Source: Colwellia piezophila ATCC BAA-637
Lineage (GTDB): Bacteria; Pseudomonadota; Gammaproteobacteria; Enterobacterales; Alteromonadaceae
Direction of reading: 5' to 3'
DNA: 64,000 bases
Assembly: GCF_000378625.1 (NCBI RefSeq)
Contig: NZ_KB905168.1
Span: 124,001-188,000, forward strand
The position numbers were made by a program, and so were the translations under genes. The notes below the pieces were generated by a model. It had not been told where the DNA came from, ran no database searches, and was given only the letters and a program-made list of their open reading frames with translations. Positions 35,248 to 44,837 of the stretch are shown here, in pieces (the first letter of the stretch is position 1; the number at the start of each line of letters is the position of its first letter).

Positions 35248-35284
35248 AAAAAAGGCTAGTTATACAAGATAAACTAGCCTTTTA
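35248..35284. terminator. Bidirectional terminator between the DUF4399 gene and gor
   Basis: AAAAGGCTAGTT (35250-35261) pairs perfectly with AACTAGCCTTTT (35272-35283). The A run on the left and T run on the right make it a terminator on both strands. It lies 27 bases after the DUF4399 stop and 28 bases after the gor stop. Confidence 0.85.
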
Positions 35285-35311
35285 AAAACACACTGCTTTT
35301 CCAAGAGATGG

Positions 35312-36676
35312 CTACAAAGTAACAAACTCTTCTGCTGAAGTCGGGTGGATAGCAACCGTATTATCAAAGTCGGCTTTGGTTGCGCCCATTTTCATCGCTA
35401 CCGCAAAACCTTGTAATAACTCATCACTACCAAAGCCAATACTATGTAAACCAACTACTTTCTCATCCTTACCAGCACAAATTAGTTTCATACGCGTTGG
35501 ATCGCGATAATCATCGGTGATCGCTTGATAAAGCGCGGTAAATTGTGAGTTATATACGGTAATATTACCTTCGCCGTATTCAGCTTTAGCTTCGTCTTCG
35601 GTTAAACCGACAGTGCCGATCACCGGGTGACTAAATACCACAGTGGCAATGCCTGAATAATCTAAATGCTCATCCGGTTTGTTATTAAATAACCGTTCAC
35701 ATAAACGGCGACCCGCAGCAACCGCAACAGGGGTTAACTGTGCGCGACCAGTGTTATCACCAACTGCATAAATACCGTCAACATTGGTGTTTTGATATTT
35801 ATCGGTAACAATAAAACCACGCTCATTAGTTTCGACGCCTGTAGCCGCTAAATTAATATTATCGGTAGCTGGCTCACGGCCAATTGCCCAAACTAAAGAA
35901 TCTACTGGCTCTAATGATTGACCATTAGTAAAATGCACAACTAATTTTCCGTCACTCAGTTTTTCAATACGCTCGGGGGTGCTGTGATTATGTAACCTTG
36001 GGCCGTGTTTTGCCATTTGCTCAACTAAGGTATCACTTAACATGTCATCAAAGCCGCGCAATGGTTTTTCTTTACGCACTACTAAGTGAGACTCAGTGCC
36101 TAAGGCTTGAAAGACACCGGCTAATTCAACGGCAATATAACCCGCGCCAATAACAGCAACACTTTTAGGTTGCTCTGTTAAAGCAAAAAAGCCATCGGAG
36201 TCGATACCGTACTCAGCACCTTCGATAGTAGGGATAGCGGGACGTCCACCGGTGGCAATGGTAATATGGTCAGCAGTGATCAGCTCACCGTTTACTTCCA
36301 CAGTATTTTTATCAACAAATTTGGCAAAGCCATTAATCACAGTGACATCATTAGCATCAAAACCACGCTGATAGGCTGCATGAATTCGTTTAATATAAGC
36401 TTCACGGTTGGCAACTAACGTCGCCCAATCAAACTGCTTCCCCTGCTGAGAGACATAATCGCCAAAACCATAATCAGGAGCATATTTTAAGGCATCGGCT
36501 ATTTGTCCGGCATACCACATGGCTTTTTTAGGCACACAACCAACATTGACACAGGTACCACCAATATACTTTGCTTCAATAACGGCTGCTTTTTTACCTA
36601 GTTTTGCTGCGCGGTTAGCCGATGCTATGCCGCCACTACCACCGCCAATAGCCAGGTAATCAAAATGTTGTGTCAT
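35312..36676 (-). CDS. gor: Glutathione reductase
   Basis: 454 residues from the ATG at 36676, giving the E. coli-like start [16 protein letters not shown]. The upstream ATG at 36688 adds four residues. FAD motif GGGSGG (11-16). Redox cysteines Cys42 and Cys47 ([13 protein letters not shown]) match E. coli numbering. NADPH domain [11 protein letters not shown] is followed by [12 protein letters not shown], whose two Arg bind the NADPH phosphate. The FAD-binding YAVGDNTG and the C-terminal catalytic HPTSAEE (His444, Glu449) complete the enzyme. It reduces glutathione disulfide in the cytoplasm. It is monocistronic. Confidence 0.96.
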   Translation of the reverse strand: MTQHFDYLAIGGGSGGIASANRAAKLGKKAAVIEAKYIGGTCVNVGCVPKKAMWYAGQIADALKYAPDYGFGDYVSQQGKQFDWATLVANREAYIKRIHAAYQRGFDANDVTVINGFAKFVDKNTVEVNGELITADHITIATGGRPAIPTIEGAEYGIDSDGFFALTEQPKSVAVIGAGYIAVELAGVFQALGTESHLVVRKEKPLRGFDDMLSDTLVEQMAKHGPRLHNHSTPERIEKLSDGKLVVHFTNGQSLEPVDSLVWAIGREPATDNINLAATGVETNERGFIVTDKYQNTNVDGIYAVGDNTGRAQLTPVAVAAGRRLCERLFNNKPDEHLDYSGIATVVFSHPVIGTVGLTEDEAKAEYGEGNITVYNSQFTALYQAITDDYRDPTRMKLICAGKDEKVVGLHSIGFGSDELLQGFAVAMKMGATKADFDNTVAIHPTSAEEFVTL

Positions 36677-36780
36677 GGTATCACTCATTAGTTAGTGTAT
36701 TGTTTAAATTAGTCAATGTATTACTTAAGTAGGATGTGGGCGCAAAAAAGGCTTTATTCAAGGATAAAATAATAATATTT

Positions 36781-36930
36781 ATAGCCGTTTGCATTCAAAG
36801 TGTAGAATTTCAGTGAAAATTAAAATCATTTTAGCTAAGGAAAATAATCAAAGCATATACCCGTTACCATTCAAAGTGCAGGATTTCAGTGGGAGTTAAA
36901 AGGGCTTTAGGCAAGGGAAATACTTTAATC
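36781..36930. repeat. Two tandem 76-bp units of the TATACCC repeat family
   Basis: Units at 36781-36856 and 36857-36930 align without gaps at roughly three quarters of positions (shared CATTCAAAGTG, ATTTCAGTG, TTAAAA, TTTAG, AAGG, AAATA). The second unit begins ATACCCGTTACC, the same end as the repeat at 29187-29249. GCAGGATTTCAG and TTTAGGCAAGG match the element at 16516-16782. It lies between gor and the end of the large GGDEF-EAL gene. Confidence 0.6.
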
Positions 36931-36934
36931 ATAA

Positions 36935-39900
36935 TCATTCTATGCTTTGATTATTTAACGCGGTAGAGATAATCTCAGTTTTATCTAACAATAGATTGTG
37001 CATGATTTGCTCCGCGGGGATTGGCTTACTATATAAATACCCTTGTATATAATGGCATTTTTTGGCAACTAAATAGTGCAGCTGTTCCGTTGTTTCCACA
37101 CCCTCGGCAATACAATGCATATTAAGTCTCTGCGCTAAGACTAACGTGGTATCAACAATCGCTTCATCGGCATCATTAATACCAATACCCGCAACAAAGC
37201 TACGATCTATTTTTATAATATCTAAAGGCAATTGTTTTAAGTAAGATAATGACGAAAATCCTGTGCCAAAATCATCTAGTGCTAAAATCACACCAAGTGC
37301 CGATAACTTGCGCATAGTGGTAATAGCATTCTCAGGTTGTAAAATTAGCGAGCTCTCTGTTACTTCAACACGTAGTATTTCTGCCGGTAATTGGTAACGC
37401 ACTAATAATTCGCTAATATATGAGACTATGTCTGCTTCAACAAAGTGTTGTACTGATAGGTTTATCGACACATAAAACTCAGAGCGTATGCTGTGCCATA
37501 CTTTTAAATCTTTACAAGCCTGTTCAAGTGCAGACTCTGTCATAGTGATAATTAAATTTAGCTCCTCTGATAAAGGAATAAAGTCATTAGGTGGTACTAA
37601 ACCCGTCGGCGTTTGCCAACGCATTAACATCTCTACACCGACAGCCTTGCCAGTATGCGCATCAATAATTGGCTGGTAGTGATTAATAAACTCATTATTT
37701 TTTACTGCTAGTTTTAGCGCTGATTCCTTACTTAAACGCTCCATTGCTTCAACGTTCATTTGTGCAGTATAAAACTTACAGTTATTTTTCCCTGTTTGTT
37801 TCGCGTGATACATAGCGACATCGGCGTGGCGCAATAATTCGTCTGAGTTGTTGCCATCATTGGGATATACCGCAATGCCAATACTCGCGCCAACACTGAC
37901 TAAATTGTTGCCTAAATCAATGGGTTTACCAATAGCTTCAATAACTTCACTGGCGATTCGGCTAAGTTGATTATCATTAGAAAAGCTCTCCAGCAAGACA
38001 ACAAACTCATCACCACCAATACGCGATACCGTATCATCTATCCGCAATACACTTTCTAAGCGCTTAGCAACGTCTTGCAATAACAAATCACCACTATCGT
38101 GACCTAGCGAATCATTTACTTGTTTAAATCGATCAAGATCAATAAAAAAAAGTGCTATCGATTTAGTTTGTCGGTTGGACAAGTCTATTGCATGTTTAAT
38201 ACGTTCAAGCAATAAAGTACGATTTGGTAATCCCGTTAAATGATCATAATTTGCCAATAACCTTAATTCATTTTCAGCACTTTTTTGTGCGCTAATATCG
38301 GTTAGTACAAATAAATAATGTAAAGCGTTACTCACGGAGTTTCGGCCTACCGTCACATTGATAATAACGTGGTACTCACCCTTATTAGGGGTAACGATCA
38401 ACTCCTCGCCACGCCAATGTTCGCCTTCTTTCAGTGACAGCATTAATTTATGATAAAAACTACGGCGTTTTTGGCTAATACCTAATAATGTTGCGCTAAA
38501 ATCAAACTCTTCTTCTGGCCATTCAAAAACAGCACGCATTGATTGATTTGCGGTGACCCTTGATATTTTTTCATCAATTATAAAGACCCAATCTTGTGTT
38601 TGCTGAAAAGCATCGCCGTAATACTGCGCACGCTCTTCATTAGCACGAGACTCGGTAATATTAGTATACGAACCAGTAACTCTAGTCGGCTTATTATTAG
38701 CGTCTACAGCAACAATTTTCCCTAAATCTTTATACCAAAGCCACTTTTTATCCGCAGTTTTCAAACGATAAGTACAGGAAAAATTATCCTCTAAATTAGC
38801 GCTGCTAATAAATAATTGCCAACAGCGAAGAAAGTCATCATGATCTTCTGGATGAATCAGTGCAACATGTTCTTCAAAGTTATAAAATAGCGCTTCTTCT
38901 ACGTAACCTAACTCTAAAGCAATACGCTTACCAAACATTAAATTTTCATCGGCTTGCCAGTCCCATACCTCACTGTTACTACCCGTTAAGGCCAGTTGCA
39001 AACGATGTTCCCGATACTTTACTTGCTCATGAGCATCAAGTAACAACTGTTGCTGGGCTTTACGATAACGATACCAAGACACAGTAATTATCAGTAATAC
39101 AATGAAATATATAGCTAATGCTAAAGGTGAACGCCAAGGGGCAAAGCTGACATTGAATTTAATATGCACAGGAGCCGAGTATTCCCCCGTATAGGGTGAT
39201 TTCGCCTGAATAGTTAAGGTATGTTTGCCGGAAGCCAAACTAGGAAAGGTAATATGACCTTCTCTCGTTGCGGGATAATCAACGTTGCTTTTACCAGTCA
39301 AATGATATTTATAAATTATGCTTTTCTCATTGCCATAAGAGAAAGTGGAAAAATCAATGCTAATACCTACATCATCATAATTGAGATTAATCACGGCATC
39401 ATCTTCAATGGCCAAAGGTAGCGCTAACTTTCGGGATAACAATGCTACAGCGGTAACTTTGACTTTAAATCTTTCGCTATGGTGTACTTTTTTTAGTTTT
39501 AACGGCTCGAAAATACTAATGCCTTCCATTGAACCATAGACAAAACGACCATTAGGTAATTTTGCATAAGCCCTACCATTAAATTCAGTAGCACCAAGGC
39601 CATTTTCACGGGTAAAGTGGCTAAGATGTTGACTATCGGAGTCCAGCATAAATAAACCATTATGACTAGAAAACCAGATATCACCTGCTTCATCGGTCAT
39701 TACACCGTAAACATAATTATCAATAATAGAATTAGCTTTATGGTAAAAATATTTCTCTTTAAAATCAGGTAAGGTTAAACCAATTAAACCTTTACCGGTA
39801 AAACTCAACCACAAAATTTGATTTTTATCTATTGCCCAATTATCAATAGAGGTATATTCACCAGCCAACACACCTTGCAACTTATACAGTTGGACTAATT

Positions 39901-41521
39901 CTCGTGTATTAGCATTAAAGCCCCATAAACCATCATTGCTTGTTAGTAAAAACCAATCACTATTGGGTAATGTGCCTAAGAAATATAACAACCTTTCAGG
40001 GGGGAATTGTTCGGTGATTTCACTTAAAACATCTATTTCATAAGTAATTAAATTTACTTTAAATACGCCTTTTTCATTCACTAACCAGAGAAATCCGTCT
40101 TCTTTTAATACGTCGTACTGATCTAAGGCAAATAGTTGATTAATTTCATCATTAAAAGGTAACGCCACTGTTTTTTCTTGCTTTTTATCAAATAAAAGCA
40201 CACCTTTAGCCGTATAAAGAAGTAAGTGTTCTGAATTAAGCTCATAGATGCTGTTAATGTAGTTTGTGGTATAAATACTTTTAGAATCATCATTCACTAA
40301 AAATTGAGTCACCTGCTGCTTTGCCACATCAATTAAATTCAAACCATTTGAGCTAGCAACCCAGAGTAAATCATCATTTAGGTTATCCGGTAGCGCATGC
40401 CAAACTTCGTTATAACTTAAACTAGCTGCATTATTTTTTTTATAACCATAATTTATAATGAGTTCTTTTTTGGGATCCCATTGATATGCACCAACTGCAT
40501 TGGAGCCTAACCAAAACACACCCTGACGATCTTTAATCAATGCGGTTATATTGTTATTCGAAGTATTGTCAAAATAATCACTAAAGCCAAACATAAACTC
40601 ACTGTTATTATTGACGGTATTGACCGAATACAAACCTTTATCTGAAGCGATATAAAGCATTTCCCCATCAGACAAGGTTTGCCATGCGGCCATATTTTTA
40701 ATAAGCCGTTGGTAGCTAGCTAATGTTGATTCACCTTCAATGTATGCCTTAATATTTGCTACCTTTATAGCAAAAAAACCATCTGATGAGCCTAGGTATA
40801 AGGTCTGATTTATATCCACATGTACGGTATATATTTTATTAAGTTTTTCAATGTTAGACTGTTGGCTGATATCAGCGGGGATTTCAGGTAGCTTTTTCCA
40901 ATGCTTATTCTTAATGTTATAAGCAAAAACACCTGCCTTAGAACCCAAAAACATGACTCCGTCATGCAAAGACATTTCAAATAACACCAGATCACCAACT
41001 AACTCGGATTCAAGATCAAGAACTTGTTTATATTCACTAGTAACTTGGTTATAAAAGCCTAATGTTTTAGAGGTTAATACCCATATTTTATTGTCGTTAT
41101 CATGCATTAAATCCATAATATAATAATCAAAACCTTGGGCAAGTTTGATTGGAATATGCTGGTAACTATCGGTTCTAGGGTTATAATTATAAAGTTTTTT
41201 GCCATCTATATTTAACCAAATCAAACCATTTTTATCTTCAACTAAATCAAATATTCCTGCATTTTCAAAGCTATTATCAGGCCCAGGTAATTGCCTGACC
41301 TTATTACCATCATAAATATTGAGCCCCTGCTCTGTGGCTAGCCAAATGAAACCGGTTTTATCTTGGATAATTGCATGAATGCTACCCTGTGATAAACCAT
41401 CATCAACAGATAAATGGTCTAAGGACAGATTTTTTACTACGGCATGACTATTAGGCACCATGATAAGAGTAAGCAAAACACTTAGCATTAATCGTAACGG
41501 AACAGGAAACCTCTTAAACAT
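36935..41521 (-). CDS. Beta-propeller sensor with PAS, GGDEF and EAL domains (cyclic di-GMP turnover)
   Basis: 1528 residues from the ATG at 41521, which has GAG five bases upstream. An in-frame GTG at 41527 is the alternative. Signal peptide 1-28. Two seven-bladed propellers of Reg_prop repeats (about 30-700; GFIWLATEQGLNIYDG, GDIWFSSHNGLFML) and a Y_Y_Y domain (about 715-790) lie in the periplasm. One helix (about 800-820) leads to two PAS domains (about 835-1085), GGDEF (near 1168, RIGGDEF intact) and EAL (about 1270-1510). The EAL motif reads EML, while DDFGTGFSSLSYLK and the later DRSF are intact. It probably senses a periplasmic ligand, by analogy to polysaccharide-responsive propellers, and adjusts cyclic di-GMP. 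Confidence 0.9.
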   Translation of the reverse strand: MFKRFPVPLRLMLSVLLTLIMVPNSHAVVKNLSLDHLSVDDGLSQGSIHAIIQDKTGFIWLATEQGLNIYDGNKVRQLPGPDNSFENAGIFDLVEDKNGLIWLNIDGKKLYNYNPRTDSYQHIPIKLAQGFDYYIMDLMHDNDNKIWVLTSKTLGFYNQVTSEYKQVLDLESELVGDLVLFEMSLHDGVMFLGSKAGVFAYNIKNKHWKKLPEIPADISQQSNIEKLNKIYTVHVDINQTLYLGSSDGFFAIKVANIKAYIEGESTLASYQRLIKNMAAWQTLSDGEMLYIASDKGLYSVNTVNNNSEFMFGFSDYFDNTSNNNITALIKDRQGVFWLGSNAVGAYQWDPKKELIINYGYKKNNAASLSYNEVWHALPDNLNDDLLWVASSNGLNLIDVAKQQVTQFLVNDDSKSIYTTNYINSIYELNSEHLLLYTAKGVLLFDKKQEKTVALPFNDEINQLFALDQYDVLKEDGFLWLVNEKGVFKVNLITYEIDVLSEITEQFPPERLLYFLGTLPNSDWFLLTSNDGLWGFNANTRELVQLYKLQGVLAGEYTSIDNWAIDKNQILWLSFTGKGLIGLTLPDFKEKYFYHKANSIIDNYVYGVMTDEAGDIWFSSHNGLFMLDSDSQHLSHFTRENGLGATEFNGRAYAKLPNGRFVYGSMEGISIFEPLKLKKVHHSERFKVKVTAVALLSRKLALPLAIEDDAVINLNYDDVGISIDFSTFSYGNEKSIIYKYHLTGKSNVDYPATREGHITFPSLASGKHTLTIQAKSPYTGEYSAPVHIKFNVSFAPWRSPLALAIYFIVLLIITVSWYRYRKAQQQLLLDAHEQVKYREHRLQLALTGSNSEVWDWQADENLMFGKRIALELGYVEEALFYNFEEHVALIHPEDHDDFLRCWQLFISSANLEDNFSCTYRLKTADKKWLWYKDLGKIVAVDANNKPTRVTGSYTNITESRANEERAQYYGDAFQQTQDWVFIIDEKISRVTANQSMRAVFEWPEEEFDFSATLLGISQKRRSFYHKLMLSLKEGEHWRGEELIVTPNKGEYHVIINVTVGRNSVSNALHYLFVLTDISAQKSAENELRLLANYDHLTGLPNRTLLLERIKHAIDLSNRQTKSIALFFIDLDRFKQVNDSLGHDSGDLLLQDVAKRLESVLRIDDTVSRIGGDEFVVLLESFSNDNQLSRIASEVIEAIGKPIDLGNNLVSVGASIGIAVYPNDGNNSDELLRHADVAMYHAKQTGKNNCKFYTAQMNVEAMERLSKESALKLAVKNNEFINHYQPIIDAHTGKAVGVEMLMRWQTPTGLVPPNDFIPLSEELNLIITMTESALEQACKDLKVWHSIRSEFYVSINLSVQHFVEADIVSYISELLVRYQLPAEILRVEVTESSLILQPENAITTMRKLSALGVILALDDFGTGFSSLSYLKQLPLDIIKIDRSFVAGIGINDADEAIVDTTLVLAQRLNMHCIAEGVETTEQLHYLVAKKCHYIQGYLYSKPIPAEQIMHNLLLDKTEIISTALNNQSIE

Positions 41522-41544
41522 AATCACTCAACAACAGACTTAAC

Positions 41545-41590
41545 AAAAAAAACACAAAGAAGTTACAAACTATAACTTCTTTGTGTTTTT
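41545..41590 (-). terminator. Terminator-like hairpin in the leader of the GGDEF-EAL gene
   Basis: An 18-bp perfect stem (41573-41590 with 41548-41565, 7-base loop) is followed on the minus strand by eight T residues (41552-41545) and lies only 23 bases before the start codon at 41521. No minus-strand gene exists upstream that needs ending. It may therefore be an attenuator in the leader, or the end of an unannotated short RNA from the 41591-41817 interval. The T run on the plus strand is five long. Confidence 0.65.
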
Positions 41591-41817
41591 GTGCAAATGA
41601 AAAGTTAACTAAAAAACGCCTGTTAACAGTAGGTTAACTTATCCAACACAATGTAACAACATCAGTAAAGTAGACTCAACAAATGTATTGATAATGTACA
41701 AAAAAATGTTTTATCTAGATGATTTTAGTAAAAATTAATAACTATCGACTCATATACCTTGAATAAAGCCTCTCTAGGTCTTACATCACTAATAACATAA
41801 ACTAATTTTTAAGCATC

Positions 41818-43869
41818 ATGACTAATCCATTATTAGTATCTAGTGAACTGCCTGCCTTTTCAAAAATAAAACCTGAGCACGTAAAACCTGCTGTAGAACA
41901 AGCCATTGACGATTGTAAAAAAGTTATTAAAAAAGTTCTCGCTGCCAATGATGCCTTTACTTGGCAAAATTTAGTGATGCCCATAGATGACATTGACGAT
42001 GTGTTATCAAAACTGTGGTCGCCGGTTTCTCATATGAATTCGGTAATGAGCAGTGATGAATTGCGCGAGGCTTATGAATCGTGTTTACCACTTTTATCTG
42101 AATACGGCACTTTTGTCGGTCAACACCAGGGGTTATATCAAGCCTACCTTAGTATTAAGAATGGCAATGAATTTGCACATCTCGATATCGCTCAACAAAA
42201 AGTAATTACCAATGCGCTACGCGATTTTAAATTATCAGGCATCGCGCTAAATGATGAAAATAAAAAACGTTATGGTGAAATTAAGACGCGCTTATCAGAG
42301 CTCAGTTCAAGTTTTAGCAATAACGTGCTCGATGCGACCCAAGCTTTTAGTGTCAACATCGAAAACAAAGATGAATTAACCGGCTTACCTGAAAGCGCCT
42401 TAGCGGCAGCAAAAGAGTTAGCTCATAGCAAAGATAAAACGGGTTATACATTCACCCTTGATATTCCAAGCTATCTACCGGTAATGATGTATTGTGACAA
42501 TGCTAGTCTACGTGAGCAGCTTTATACTGCCTTTGTTACCCGCGCATCAGATCAGGGCCCTAATGCTAATGAATTTGATAACAGCGGCATTATGAATGAG
42601 TTACTTAGTTTAAGACATGAACTGGCTAATTTGCTCGACTTTGACAACTATGCGCAGCATTCATTAGCAACAAAAATGGCAAATTCTACTAATGAAGTCA
42701 TGGCGTTTCTTGAAAACTTAGCGATAAAGTCACAGCATCAAGGTAGACAAGACTTTAAAGAGCTTAGCGACTTTGCCGCCAGTGAATTTAAACAAAAAGA
42801 TTTACAAGCTTGGGATCTGGCTTATTACAGCGAGAAGTTAAAACAAAGTCGTTACGCCATTTCAGATGAACAATTACGCCCTTATTTCCCTAAAGACAAA
42901 GTGGTTGCTGGTTTATTTGCCGTTGTTGATAAATTATTTGGGCTGACAATCAAACAGCGCACAGCTATTGATGTTTGGCATGACGATGTTAATTTTTATG
43001 ACATTGTTGATAAAGCCGGTAACAAGCGTGGCAGTTTTTATTTAGATCTTTACGCGCGCGAGAAAAAACGTGGTGGCGCTTGGATGGATGTGTGTGTAGG
43101 TCGTAGTCAAAAGTCTGATGGCTCTATTCAATATCCTGTTGCCTACTTAACCTGTAATTTTAACGGCCCTGTAGGCAATAATCCGGCATTATTTACTCAT
43201 AATGAAGTAGTGACCTTGTTCCATGAATTTGGTCATGGTATTCACCATATGTTAAGCCAAATTAATGCCAGCAGTGTTGCCTGTATTAATGGCGTTCCTT
43301 GGGATGCGGTTGAGTTGCCTAGTCAATTTTTAGAAAATTGGTGCTGGCAACCAGAAGCTTTAGCCTTTATTTCTGGCCACTTTGAAACTGGCGAGCCACT
43401 GCCTGAAGAAATGTTAACTAAAATGTTAGCGGCTAAAAACTTCCAATCGGCAATGCAAATGTTACGTCAACTCGAGTTCAGCATCTTCGATTTTACTATG
43501 CATGAAAGCTTTGACCCGAAAGCCCCGAACAATGAACAGCATATTCAACAAGTGTTAGATAAGGTAAGAACTCAGTACTCTGTGGTAAAAGCACCTGAGT
43601 TTAATCGTTTTCAACATGGTTTTAGCCATATCTTTGGTGGTGGTTATTCGGCAGGATATTACAGCTACAAATGGGCAGAAGTATTATCGGCTGATGCTTT
43701 TGGTTTATTTGAAGAGCAAGGTATCTTTAACGAAGCGACTGGACAATCGTTCTTAACCAACATTCTCGAGAAAGGTGGCAGTGAAGAGCCGAGTGAATTA
43801 TTCCAAAAATTCCGTGGTCGCGCCCCTGAGATTGATGCCTTGTTACGCCATTGCGGTATTGAAGCATAA
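41818..43869 (+). CDS. prlC: Oligopeptidase A
   Basis: 683 residues, the usual length (E. coli 680). The M3-family zinc motif HEFGHGIHHML places His, Glu and His ligands near residue 469, with the third ligand Glu downstream in WDAVELPSQFLENW. MTNPLLVSSELPAFSKIKPEHVKPAVEQAI is the typical N-terminus, and FSHIFGGGYSAGYYSYKWAEVLSADAF lies near the end. It degrades short peptides, including cleaved signal peptides, in the cytoplasm. It is followed after 80 bases by the glycosylase-like gene, probably co-transcribed. Confidence 0.95.
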   Translation: MTNPLLVSSELPAFSKIKPEHVKPAVEQAIDDCKKVIKKVLAANDAFTWQNLVMPIDDIDDVLSKLWSPVSHMNSVMSSDELREAYESCLPLLSEYGTFVGQHQGLYQAYLSIKNGNEFAHLDIAQQKVITNALRDFKLSGIALNDENKKRYGEIKTRLSELSSSFSNNVLDATQAFSVNIENKDELTGLPESALAAAKELAHSKDKTGYTFTLDIPSYLPVMMYCDNASLREQLYTAFVTRASDQGPNANEFDNSGIMNELLSLRHELANLLDFDNYAQHSLATKMANSTNEVMAFLENLAIKSQHQGRQDFKELSDFAASEFKQKDLQAWDLAYYSEKLKQSRYAISDEQLRPYFPKDKVVAGLFAVVDKLFGLTIKQRTAIDVWHDDVNFYDIVDKAGNKRGSFYLDLYAREKKRGGAWMDVCVGRSQKSDGSIQYPVAYLTCNFNGPVGNNPALFTHNEVVTLFHEFGHGIHHMLSQINASSVACINGVPWDAVELPSQFLENWCWQPEALAFISGHFETGEPLPEEMLTKMLAAKNFQSAMQMLRQLEFSIFDFTMHESFDPKAPNNEQHIQQVLDKVRTQYSVVKAPEFNRFQHGFSHIFGGGYSAGYYSYKWAEVLSADAFGLFEEQGIFNEATGQSFLTNILEKGGSEEPSELFQKFRGRAPEIDALLRHCGIEA

Positions 43870-43949
43870 AGACACGCTTGATTCCCGCTCACTGATGCGG
43901 GAATCACTATTTTTAAAGCACCTATTTTACTTTCTACATAAGCAAAGCT

Positions 43950-44681
43950 ATGACTCACGAATCATTTAAATCACTATTGCAACGCGCTGCCCAAAGAAAA
44001 GGTGGCGTACCAGCACTAGAGGCATTACTCGGCAAAAGAATTCTTGGTAAGAAGTTGCTTGATGATACAGCCGCACAACAAAGTGTCGCCGAGTTAAGTG
44101 ACGATCGTATCCTCGCCGCTTTCACCAAACAAATATTTAAATCAGGTTTTGTCTGGCGGGTAGTCGAAAATAAATGGCCAGATTTTGAAGAGCACTTTTT
44201 TAACTTTAATATTGAAAAAATATTGATGATGCCGGAAGAAATGCTGGAACGAAAAGCCGCCGATCCTAAAATTATTCGTAATTACAATAAAGTAAAAACC
44301 ATTAAAGCCAATGCACAGATGATATTTGACATCACCTTGGATAAAAACATCAGCTTTGCGCAATTTATTAATGATTGGCCAAGTGACGACATTATCGGTT
44401 TATGGGCGTTTTTGAAGAAGAATGGCCAACGCTTAGGGGGTAATACCGGTCCCTATGCGCTGAGACTATTAGGGAAAGACACTTTCCTGTTAAGTAGTGA
44501 TGTAGAAGGCTATTTAAGGGCGCAACAGATCATTGATGGTGGCCTGCAAAGTAAAAAAAGCCTCACCGCTATTCAAAATTACTTTAATAATCTACAAAAA
44601 GACAGTGGTTATAGCTTAACGCAATTAAGTCGCTTAATTGCCTTTGCCAGTGGTGATAATTATGTGCAGGTTGGAGAGTAA
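43950..44681 (+). CDS. DNA-3-methyladenine glycosylase I-like protein
   Basis: 243 residues. The helical body with FTKQIFKSGFVWRVVENKWPDFEEHFF, MLERKAADPKIIRNYNKVKTIKANAQMI and a C-terminal LSRLIAFASGDN resembles the TagI-like superfamily (HhH-GPD fold, PF03352-related). LGGNTGPYALRLLGKDTFLLSSDV parallels the region preceding the usual catalytic Asp, here in SSDVE. TagI proper is shorter and has zinc ligands that I do not see, so this is a divergent relative. The likely role is removal of alkylated bases. It ends in front of an AT-rich palindrome. Confidence 0.75.
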   Translation: MTHESFKSLLQRAAQRKGGVPALEALLGKRILGKKLLDDTAAQQSVAELSDDRILAAFTKQIFKSGFVWRVVENKWPDFEEHFFNFNIEKILMMPEEMLERKAADPKIIRNYNKVKTIKANAQMIFDITLDKNISFAQFINDWPSDDIIGLWAFLKKNGQRLGGNTGPYALRLLGKDTFLLSSDVEGYLRAQQIIDGGLQSKKSLTAIQNYFNNLQKDSGYSLTQLSRLIAFASGDNYVQVGE

Positions 44682-44755
44682 ACTCAATAAGCTCCAACCT
44701 TGTTTATCTCCATTTGCCTTTAGATAGCTATTCTCCTTATTTATGCCCTCTAATC

Positions 44756-44788
44756 AACACCTATAATAATTTAATTATTATAGGTGTT
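44756..44788. terminator. AT-rich palindrome between convergent genes
   Basis: AACACCTATAATAAT (44756-44770) and its exact complement (44774-44788) flank a 3-base loop. T runs are short (TTT), so termination efficiency is uncertain. It is placed between the glycosylase-like gene and the end of the polysaccharide cluster. Confidence 0.6.
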
Positions 44789-44837
44789 TGGATCACCTTA
44801 TTACGCCTAAACGGCTTAAAGAGCATTTAATAACCTA

